From NCBI GenBank assembly GCA_002729115.1, contig PBWG01000148.1:1-6450 (forward strand): a stretch of 6,450 nucleotides of DNA, written 5' to 3'. A program made the position numbers and the translations under genes. Each line of letters opens with the position of its first letter. Position 1 is the first letter of the stretch. Below the pieces are notes generated by a model. The model saw only the letters and a list, made by a program, of their open reading frames with translations. It was not told the DNA's origin and did not search any database. Positions 1 to 6,031 of the stretch are shown one piece after another. The DNA comes from Crocinitomicaceae bacterium (GTDB lineage: Bacteria > Bacteroidota > Bacteroidia > Flavobacteriales_D > Sanyastnellaceae).

Positions 1-606
1 AGACCGGAGGCAGCGTGACGTGAGGCCGCCCGTGAAGATCCAGATTGTGTCTCCGTGGCAAGCCAGGTTTCCGTTGGAGGCTGCGAACGCCGCCTCACCT
101 TCCTGCGGCACGGGGAGCGAGCCGCATGGCAGGCGGTCCCAATGGATGCCGCCGTCGTGGGTGCTCAACAGCGTGAAGCACCCCTCGGTGGCGTCGCCAA
201 ACACCATTCCACGTTGGCCGTCGAGCCAAACCATGGCGTCCAAGAACATCGCGCTGTCGGGGTTGTGGTAGGTCCACTCGGGTGTCATGGATGTCTTGGA
301 GGCCCTTGCGATCCAAGCGGGCGATGCAATGCCCACGGCATGCCAATGGTCGGCCGAGTGACCCGAGGCCCGGAACGAGGGGTGGGTGCTGTCGGGCGCC
401 ATCCATTGGGCCATGTCCCAGGTTGCACCGCCGTCCAAGGTCTGTCCAACCCAGCCGTTGGAGCCCGCGAACCGAACGTGGCCCGGACCAAGGACGTCCA
501 AGGATCGAACGGAACAAGGCAGTTCAAGGTGAAGCAAGTCGGGCTCTGGTGCTTGGCAACAGGACCACATGAAGGTCACAACGAGGGAAAGAAGCAAGGT
601 GCGCAT
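1..606 (-). CDS. Exported YCF48/BNR-type beta-propeller protein, probable lipoprotein (3' part beyond window)
   Basis: This reading frame is open from an ATG at 606 down to base 1 with no stop, giving 202 residues; the C-terminus lies outside the window. The N-terminus MRTLLLSLVVTFMWSC is a short basic then hydrophobic signal peptide ending in Cys16-Cys17. A lipobox-like W-S-C suggests a lipoprotein, although Trp at -2 is not canonical. Two Asp-box (BNR)-like turns are visible: TLDGGATW at residues 56-63 and STHDGGIHW at 148-156, with VWLDGQRGMVFGD (126-138) between them. This alternation is known from YCF48-related and sialidase-fold propeller proteins of Bacteroidota, often annotated only as 'oxidoreductase' or 'BNR-like repeat protein' and usually 300-400 residues long. 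No catalytic residues can be assigned, so the function is unknown; a periplasmic or surface scaffold or assembly role is possible. It is transcribed divergently from the TonB-dependent receptor. The start is chosen because the signal peptide begins there. Reality of the gene is well supported; the lipoprotein call is moderate. Confidence 0.82.
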   Translation of the reverse strand, partial: MRTLLLSLVVTFMWSCCQAPEPDLLHLELPCSVRSLDVLGPGHVRFAGSNGWVGQTLDGGATWDMAQWMAPDSTHPSFRASGHSADHWHAVGIASPAWIARASKTSMTPEWTYHNPDSAMFLDAMVWLDGQRGMVFGDATEGCFTLLSTHDGGIHWDRLPCGSLPVPQEGEAAFAASNGNLACHGDTIWIFTGGLTSRCLRS

Positions 607-697
607 GGCGTGGGTGTGAAAGACTTGCTGCAAGGTCGTGGAGAAGTTCCAAGTGAATCCTGCCCGCACACAAGTGAAATGAAACACCTTGAACTCC
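607..697. promoter_or_regulatory. Divergent intergenic region that should hold promoters for both flanking genes
   Basis: The 91 bp between the two divergent starts should contain promoters in both directions. I see no good match to the Bacteroidota -7 consensus TAnnTTTG on either strand and no Shine-Dalgarno sequence before either ATG; the latter is usual for the phylum. The octamer CAAGTGAA occurs twice as a direct repeat, at 650-657 and 671-678, spaced 21 bp or about two helical turns. That spacing would suit a dimeric regulator, but two copies of an 8-mer in such a short stretch can easily be chance. The regulatory role is inferred from layout only. Confidence 0.4.
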
Positions 698-3049
698 ATG
701 AGTTTGTCGCGCTTTATAGCCTTGATGGTGGTGTGGTGGTTCACAGGCGTGGCGGCGGGCCAGTCCATCCCAGAAGCAGTCTTGACGGTGTTGACAGCCG
801 AGCGAGGTGAACTGTTGCCTTTGCCAGGGGCGACCGTCAGTTGGTCTTGCGACGGTCAAGTGGTCCACACGCTGACAGACCTCCAAGGCCAGTTTGTGCG
901 CCCTTCCGAGGCGGGTGATTGCGAGGGGGCGTGTGCTGTGACGGTTCGTTTTGTGGGCTACGAGTCCCAAACCTTGGCCTGCGAAGCATTTTCGGAGGCC
1001 AGGGATGTGAACGTGGTGATGGTGCCCAACACCGAGGCGTTGTCCGAGGCGGTGGTCACAGCCAGCATCCGCGGGTCCACCGTGGCCGAGGAGACCGTAC
1101 CCGTGGCTGTGTTGAAACCTTATTTGGCCCAAAGTGCGAACACCCTTGACCTCAAGGGGCTTGTGGCCAAAACGCCCGGCGTGTCCATCTTGGACGGCCA
1201 GGTGAGCATCCGAGGAGGCAGCGGGTACAGCTACGGCGTGGGCAGCCGGGTCCAAATGCTGCTCGACGGCCTGCCTCTTCTGAGCGGGGATTTGGGGGAG
1301 ATTTGGTGGTCCTACCTGCCCATGGAGCACGTCGATCAGGTGGAAGTCGTCAAGTCCTCGGCCTCGGCGATGTACGGATCTGGGGCGTCCAACGGGGTCA
1401 TCCACATGCGGACCGCGTGGCCAGGGGACACCTCAGAAACCCGCGTGTCGGTCTTCAATGGCGTTTACCAAGCGCCGGATTCGGCCAACTGGCGTTGGTG
1501 GCGAGACAGCTACACGCCTGTGTCGAACGGCATGGATGTGTCTCACCGTCAAGGGTTTGGGAAGGTCGACCTGGTGGCAGGAGGGAGTGTGTTTTCTGAC
1601 AAAACCTATTTGTCTGTGGGCCACGAACAACGCCTGCGCGGGCACCTCAAGGCGCGGTGGAAGCCGTCTTCTGCGTGGCAAATCGGTGGCGCAGTTCAAG
1701 CTCAATACCAGCAAATGGGTCGGTTCATCTTGTGGGACGACTTCGCCACGAGTGCCTACCTCCCCATGGAAGGCACTTCGAGCGAAGACCGGTGGATCAA
1801 TTGGCATGCCGACGCTTGGGCGTCGTGCACGCCTGAAGAGGGAGGCAGCCACCACCTGCAGACGAGGGTGTACCAAACCTCGCGGTACGGCTCTAGCCCC
1901 GATCCTTCCATGACCAGCACGTTGTCCATGCTGCAGTACCGTCATGTCCGTGAGGTCGGAGAACACGGCCTGGCCCAGGTCGGGGCGTTTGCGTCGGCCC
2001 AGAGTTCGTTTTCTTCGTTGTACCCAGACATTGAGTTGCTCACGTTCAACCCCGCTGTGTTTGCCCAAATCGATTGGGAACGGGACTTGTGGAAATGGAC
2101 GGCCGGGGTGAGGGCGGAGGCCAACGAGAATCCAGGGTTTTACTCCGAGTCGTCGGGGCCGACGTTACGGTTTGGGGTGAACCGCGGCTTGGGTGCAGGA
2201 ACCCGCGTCAGGCTGTCGTACTGCGAGTCCCTGCGCTTCGCGTCCATTGCGGAGCGTTATGTGGAAGGCACGCTGACGGACGGCATCAACATCCGTGGCA
2301 ACCTCGACTTGCAAAACGAATCGGGAAACAACTGGGAGGTCGGACTGGTCCACGAAATCAAGTCCGACAACCAGTCTTGGGTGTTGGATGCGTCGGCGTT
2401 TGTCCTGAACTACGACGACATGATCGAGTACACCCTCCAGGCGGAGACGGACTCCTTGGGCAGCATTGTGATCGTCGATGGGGTGCCTCAGTTTTTCTTC
2501 CAGCCGCTCAATTTGGGCAAGACCAGGATTGCCGGGGTGGAGGGTTCCGTGGCCGGCCAAGGACGCGTGGGGCGTGTGCCGGTTCGTGTGGTCGCAGGAG
2601 GGACGTTCAATTACGCTGGGGACTTGGCCAACGACCCGGCCCAAGACAGCCTGCACATCTTTGTCCAAAACATGGTCCAAAGCATGGGCAGCTCCCGGGA
2701 CAGCCTTGTGGCGGCGGGTTCCCTGTTGAAGTACCGGAACAAGGGGTCTTTGAAGGTGGATGTCGAGTGGGACATGGGGCCATGGACGGCCGGTGTGGCC
2801 CTGAACCACGAGAGCTTCATCGACGCGGTGGATTGGTACTTCGAAGAACTTGTCAGTGGGCTGGTCAATTTCCGGGAGCAGTTCACGAACGGGGCCCGGC
2901 GCTGGGACGCCCGGTTGACCTACACGGCACCTCGGGGACAGCGGTTCAGCGTGGTGGTGAACAACCTCAACAACGCGGTGCTCAGCAACCGCCCAGGCAT
3001 CATGGCGCCGCCGCGTCACGTCATGCTTCGGTTCGACACGAGGTTCTGA
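698..3049 (+). CDS. TonB-dependent outer-membrane receptor with N-terminal carboxypeptidase-regulatory-like domain
   Basis: This 783-residue protein is a TonB-dependent receptor: a 22-strand outer-membrane barrel with an internal plug that imports a ligand such as a siderophore, heme, vitamin or oligomer using TonB-ExbBD energy. Residues 1-21 are a signal peptide ending near VAAG|QS. Residues ~28-110 look like a carboxypeptidase-regulatory-like beta-sandwich (LPLPGATVSW, then VTVRFVGYESQ). A TonB-box-like segment, ALSEAVVTASIR, is at 114-125. The plug spans ~126-240, with VSIRGGSGYSYGVGSR at 169-184, MLLDGLPLL and VEVVKSSASAMYGSGASNGVI. The barrel fills the rest and ends in Phe (MLRFDTRF), the usual outer-membrane beta-barrel end. 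ATG at 698 is preferred over an in-frame TTG at 689 because the signal peptide starts naturally there. No SusD-like partner is present, so a SusC glycan system is not indicated; the overall look is nearer the FepA/CirA-type siderophore class, but the substrate cannot be read from sequence. Four cysteines (51, 75, 79, 95) in the N-terminal extension are unusual. The S8 protease follows 89 bp downstream. Confidence 0.95.
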   Translation: MSLSRFIALMVVWWFTGVAAGQSIPEAVLTVLTAERGELLPLPGATVSWSCDGQVVHTLTDLQGQFVRPSEAGDCEGACAVTVRFVGYESQTLACEAFSEARDVNVVMVPNTEALSEAVVTASIRGSTVAEETVPVAVLKPYLAQSANTLDLKGLVAKTPGVSILDGQVSIRGGSGYSYGVGSRVQMLLDGLPLLSGDLGEIWWSYLPMEHVDQVEVVKSSASAMYGSGASNGVIHMRTAWPGDTSETRVSVFNGVYQAPDSANWRWWRDSYTPVSNGMDVSHRQGFGKVDLVAGGSVFSDKTYLSVGHEQRLRGHLKARWKPSSAWQIGGAVQAQYQQMGRFILWDDFATSAYLPMEGTSSEDRWINWHADAWASCTPEEGGSHHLQTRVYQTSRYGSSPDPSMTSTLSMLQYRHVREVGEHGLAQVGAFASAQSSFSSLYPDIELLTFNPAVFAQIDWERDLWKWTAGVRAEANENPGFYSESSGPTLRFGVNRGLGAGTRVRLSYCESLRFASIAERYVEGTLTDGINIRGNLDLQNESGNNWEVGLVHEIKSDNQSWVLDASAFVLNYDDMIEYTLQAETDSLGSIVIVDGVPQFFFQPLNLGKTRIAGVEGSVAGQGRVGRVPVRVVAGGTFNYAGDLANDPAQDSLHIFVQNMVQSMGSSRDSLVAAGSLLKYRNKGSLKVDVEWDMGPWTAGVALNHESFIDAVDWYFEELVSGLVNFREQFTNGARRWDARLTYTAPRGQRFSVVVNNLNNAVLSNRPGIMAPPRHVMLRFDTRF

Positions 3050-3096
3050 GGACTTCGGGGTGCAACCTTTGAGAAGGGGTGTAGGTTGTGCGTGCG

Positions 3097-3118
3097 GTGG
3101 CGTGTACTTTCACGCCAC
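3097..3118. promoter_or_regulatory. Perfect hairpin between receptor and protease genes
   Basis: GTGGCGTG at 3097-3104 is exactly complementary to CACGCCAC at 3111-3118, with a 6-base loop TACTTT. No T-run follows on either strand, so it is not a standard intrinsic terminator. It lies 21 bp before the protease ATG and could act as an operator palindrome, an mRNA structure in the protease leader, or a processing or attenuation element. The loop and first right-arm base read TACTTTC, which partly matches the Bacteroidota -7 element TAnnTTTG, with a TTG 16 bp upstream at 3086-3088. That spacing is shorter than the usual ~19 bp, so promoter activity is uncertain. Confidence 0.4.
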
Positions 3119-3138
3119 GAACCTAGAACCTTGAGACC

Positions 3139-5952
3139 ATGTTTTTGAAGTTGAATCGCGCCTGTTGGGCGCTCGCGCTGGCCCTTCTCGGCGCAGCCAA
3201 TGTGAATGCCCAGGGGCACATCCCCGGGGAGTTCATTGTGATGTTCCATGCCCAGCAAGACGCGGAGAAATTCGCCTCTGCCTACGGGTTGGAATGGGCT
3301 CAGGCCCTTTCGCCCCGCGCCCACATTCACTTGTTGCGACTTCAAGGCGAGACCACGTCGGCGCAGGACTGGGCTGTGCTCCGGGAATTGCAAAACGACC
3401 CTCGTTTGGAGGCGGTGCAGTTCAACCACGAAGTCCAAAACCGGGAAACCGAGCCCAACGACCCCCAACTCCCGCAGCAGTGGCATCATGTCCAGAGCGG
3501 GGACCACGACATCGATTCTGATTTGGCCTGGGACATCACCACAGGCGGTGCGGCGGCCGACGGTTCACGCATCGTTGTGGCGGTCCTTGAGGGCGGCGGT
3601 TCCAACTACAACCACGTCGACTTGATCGACAACCACTGGGTCAACACCGCTGAAATCCCGGGCAACGGCATCGACGACGACGAAAATGGCTTTGTCGACG
3701 ACTACGACGGCTGGAACTCTGGAGCCAACAACGACAACATCGCGGCGGGCGGCCACGGCACCTCGGTGTCGGGCATGATCGGCGCCACGGGCGACAACGG
3801 CCTCGGCGGGGTTGGCGTCAACTGGGATGTGGACATCATGCAGGTGGACATGGGCAACGGCTTGTCGGAGGCCAATGTGATTGCGGCCTACAACTACCCC
3901 TACGAGATGCGGGCCATCTTCAACGAGAGCGACGGCGCGCGCGGTGCTTTTGTGGTGGCCACCAACGCGTCTTGGGGCATCGATTTGGCCAACCCGGCCA
4001 ATTACCCCGTGTGGTGCGCGTATTACGACGACTTGGGTGAGCAGGGCATTTTGAATTGCGGTGCGACGGCCAACCAGCAGTACAACATCGACACGCAAGG
4101 CGACATGCCAACAGGCTGCAGCTCGCCCTACATGGTCGCTGTCACGGCGACCAACAACAACGACGTGCGGACCTTCTCGGGTTACGGCGCGACCACCATC
4201 GACCTCGGTGCGCCTGGCGACCAGGTGTACCTGCCAAGCGGGTCGTCAGGCTACAGCAGCACAAGCGGCACCTCGTTCGCAAGCCCTTGTGTGGCCGGCG
4301 CCATCGCCTTGGTGTACAGCGCGCCGTGTCCTGATTTGATGGGATTGGCGCTGTCCAACCCTCAAGCGGCCGCGGATTTGGTCCGGGGCTACATCCTCGA
4401 CGGCACCGACGAAGTGTCCAACTTGATCGGCGAGACCGTCACGGGAGGAAGGTTGAATGCGTTCAACTCTTTGAACCTGGCCATGGCCAATTGCGGCCCG
4501 CTCGAATGTGATCCAGACTCGATCTACGCCTCGACCTCGTGCGTGTACGACATGGAGTCGGCACAGGTCATAACCCAGATTGAATTGGGGGTGGAGTTGA
4601 GCTCGTTCTTGTGTGCGACCTCCACGGTCTGCATGACCAACACTTCTGACTCGTCGGCAGTGATGTGCGACTCTCTGGCCATTAACTCTGGCGACACCTA
4701 CTTGTTCGACGCGGTCGCGCCCAACGCGGTGTACGAATTTTATTACACGGTGGATTCGTTGGCGAGCGACGTGGTGGTTGTGGAGACCCCTGCGTGCGAC
4801 GCCCTGATTCCAGGTTGCACCGGTCCAACCGCCTACAACTACAACCCAGACGCCACGATCGACGACGGGTCATGCGACTTCCCATGCGTGGATGTGCAGT
4901 TGACCATTCTGACCGACTGCTGGCCGGATGAAGTGGGGTGGGAGATTGTCTCTGCCGACACGGTGGTGGCGTCGCTGTCGCCGGGCACTTACGCCGAGGA
5001 GGAGTCGGAATACGTATTTGAGCAATGTTTGACCGAGGGGTGCTACACCTTTGTGTTGACCGACGAGTACGGAGACGGACTGAACGGGGCCGCTTGGAAC
5101 CAATGTGGTGTGGACGGCGACTACATGGCGACCGACTCGTCAGGCATGGTGCTGTTCCAAATGGACGATGCCGACTACGGAGACCAAATCGAGCACAACT
5201 TCTGCCTGCCCGCCATCTTTGGATGCACCGACGAGGATGCATGCAACTACAACGGTGAAGCCAACACGGACAACGGCCTGTGTGAGGTTCCTGGAGAGCC
5301 TTGCGACGACGGAGACGAGTCCACCATTTTCGATGTGGTGGGCGAGGACTGCATGTGCGCTGGTGTGCTCGCCGTTCCCGGCTGCATGGACGACGACGCG
5401 TGCAATTACAACATGGACGCCAACGTCGACGACGAATCGTGCGTGTACATGGGTGAGGGCGCCATTTCAGGACCCCTGTTCCCCGACGCGGGCGACGTGT
5501 CCATGTACACTTACAACGGGGCTGTCGGCACCACCTTCACGTGGAGCGTGGTGGGTGGTGAAGTCACCTCAGGTCAAGGGACCACGTCCATTGAGGTGAC
5601 TTGGGGAGCCGATGCAGGTTCCGGCAGCGTCACCGTGTTGGAAGGCGACGGCGCAGATTGCGAAGGCGAAGTGGTCCGCACCGTGACCATTCTGGCCACG
5701 TCCAACATGAACGAAATCGCATTCGGGGCAATTTCCCTTTCTCCGAACCCCGCCCGTGAGGCCTTTGTTTTGGGCTTCGACCAAATCCCTGCGGGGCAGG
5801 TGGAAGTGGTGTTGTTCGACATCCTTGGTGCCCAAGTGAAGGTGGTCCAAACCCAAGGCGAAGTGTCGGTGCAGGATTTGGCTCCGGGCCGCTACACCGT
5901 CCAGGTTCGGACCGCGCAAGGTGTCCAGAATCTCCCGGTGGTGGTCGAGTGA
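3139..5952 (+). CDS. Secreted multidomain subtilisin-like (S8) protein with T9SS type A sorting domain; catalytic Asp replaced by Glu
   Basis: This 937-residue protein has a signal peptide at 1-24 (MFLKLNRACWALALALLGA...NVNA|QG) and a propeptide-like region at ~27-105. A subtilisin-type catalytic domain follows at ~106-450, starting with PNDPQLPQQW and SDLAWDITTG. His206 (GGHGTSVSG), Ser379 (SGTSFASP) and probable oxyanion Asn312 (GATANQQ) are present, as is the substrate-cleft motif NASWG (276-280). The catalytic Asp position is Glu151 (VAVLEGGG). An acidic loop, GNGIDDDENGFVDDYDGWN (175-193), may bind calcium. Next come a Cys-rich unassigned region (~452-558), a GCTD-type repeat (559-581), a domain with CYTFVLTDEYGDGLNGAAW (~583-693), a second repeat (695-717), a GEPCDDGDES...DCMCAG linker (719-742), a third repeat (748-770) and a PKD-like domain (~778-852). 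Residues 864-937 are a T9SS type A tail (SLSPNPA, VEVVLFDILG, LAPGRYTVQV), implying export through the Por pathway and cell-surface attachment or release. Its role may be extracellular protein degradation; whether it is a fully active protease is uncertain because of Glu151. The ATG at 3139 directly begins the signal peptide. Confidence 0.95.
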   Translation: MFLKLNRACWALALALLGAANVNAQGHIPGEFIVMFHAQQDAEKFASAYGLEWAQALSPRAHIHLLRLQGETTSAQDWAVLRELQNDPRLEAVQFNHEVQNRETEPNDPQLPQQWHHVQSGDHDIDSDLAWDITTGGAAADGSRIVVAVLEGGGSNYNHVDLIDNHWVNTAEIPGNGIDDDENGFVDDYDGWNSGANNDNIAAGGHGTSVSGMIGATGDNGLGGVGVNWDVDIMQVDMGNGLSEANVIAAYNYPYEMRAIFNESDGARGAFVVATNASWGIDLANPANYPVWCAYYDDLGEQGILNCGATANQQYNIDTQGDMPTGCSSPYMVAVTATNNNDVRTFSGYGATTIDLGAPGDQVYLPSGSSGYSSTSGTSFASPCVAGAIALVYSAPCPDLMGLALSNPQAAADLVRGYILDGTDEVSNLIGETVTGGRLNAFNSLNLAMANCGPLECDPDSIYASTSCVYDMESAQVITQIELGVELSSFLCATSTVCMTNTSDSSAVMCDSLAINSGDTYLFDAVAPNAVYEFYYTVDSLASDVVVVETPACDALIPGCTGPTAYNYNPDATIDDGSCDFPCVDVQLTILTDCWPDEVGWEIVSADTVVASLSPGTYAEEESEYVFEQCLTEGCYTFVLTDEYGDGLNGAAWNQCGVDGDYMATDSSGMVLFQMDDADYGDQIEHNFCLPAIFGCTDEDACNYNGEANTDNGLCEVPGEPCDDGDESTIFDVVGEDCMCAGVLAVPGCMDDDACNYNMDANVDDESCVYMGEGAISGPLFPDAGDVSMYTYNGAVGTTFTWSVVGGEVTSGQGTTSIEVTWGADAGSGSVTVLEGDGADCEGEVVRTVTILATSNMNEIAFGAISLSPNPAREAFVLGFDQIPAGQVEVVLFDILGAQVKVVQTQGEVSVQDLAPGRYTVQVRTAQGVQNLPVVVE
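4813..4881 (+). repeat. GCTD-type Cys repeat 1 in the S8 protein
   Basis: This encodes residues 559-581, beginning GCTGPTAYNYN and ending TIDDGSC plus two residues. It matches the pattern G-C-x(4)-A-x-N-Y-N-x(2)-A-x(2)-D-x-G/E-S/L-C shared with the two later copies. It is the most diverged copy: the middle Cys is replaced by Tyr566. Such units are common in surface and secreted proteins of marine Bacteroidetes; the paired Cys and Asp/Asn spacing suggests a small disulfide-closed, possibly calcium-binding module, which is inference. Confidence 0.8.
5221..5289 (+). repeat. GCTD-type Cys repeat 2 in the S8 protein
   Basis: This encodes residues 695-717, beginning GCTDEDACNYN and ending TDNGLCEV. 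Three cysteines (696, 702, 715) are present. It is followed at once by the GEPCDDGDES...CMCAG segment, another Cys motif often found next to these repeats in marine Bacteroidetes proteins. Confidence 0.85.
5380..5448 (+). repeat. GCTD-type Cys repeat 3 in the S8 protein
   Basis: This encodes residues 748-770, beginning GCMDDDACNYN and ending VDDESCVY. It aligns with repeat 2 without gaps over 23 residues, keeping the three cysteines (749, 755, 768), the NYN core and the acidic DD pair. It leads into the PKD-like domain. Confidence 0.85.
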
Positions 5953-5980
5953 TCGGCTGATCAGTCCACGACAACGCACG

Positions 5981-6010
5981 AAAAAGGGCCTGCATTCGCA
6001 GGCCCTTTTT
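5981..6010. terminator. Bidirectional intrinsic terminator between convergent genes
   Basis: AAAAAGGGCCTGC at 5981-5993 pairs perfectly with GCAGGCCCTTTTT at 5998-6010 around a 4-base ATTC loop: a 13-bp stem with a GC-rich upper part and A5/T5 flanks. Read either way it gives a GC hairpin followed by five U residues, so it can stop transcription from both sides. It starts 28 bp after the protease stop and ends 21 bp from the acyltransferase stop, exactly where a shared terminator for convergent genes is expected. Confidence 0.92.
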
Positions 6011-6031
6011 GCATTCGATCTTCGGTGCGCG

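Noticed and set aside
689..697. TTG at 689 as the receptor start
   Set aside because: It adds only three residues before an ATG that begins a normal signal peptide; the ATG at 698 is simpler. An ATG at 679 is out of frame.
55..810. 251-codon plus-strand frame across the left part of the window
   Set aside because: It is antisense to the propeller gene and runs over the receptor start. The product has no recognisable features, while the minus-strand frame shows a signal peptide and Asp boxes.
524..1405. 293-codon open frame on the minus strand, overlapping the propeller start and the receptor gene
   Set aside because: Its protein is rich in His, Arg and Gln with no domain, which is typical of the complement of a GC-rich gene. 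The plus-strand frame has a clear signal peptide, plug and barrel.
2074..3072. 332-codon plus-strand frame inside the receptor gene
   Set aside because: Its translation is a Gly/Arg/His-rich, low-complexity shadow of the barrel frame.
3097..3118. Hairpin as an intrinsic terminator of the receptor gene
   Set aside because: No run of T follows the stem on the plus strand; the next bases are GAACCTAGAACC.
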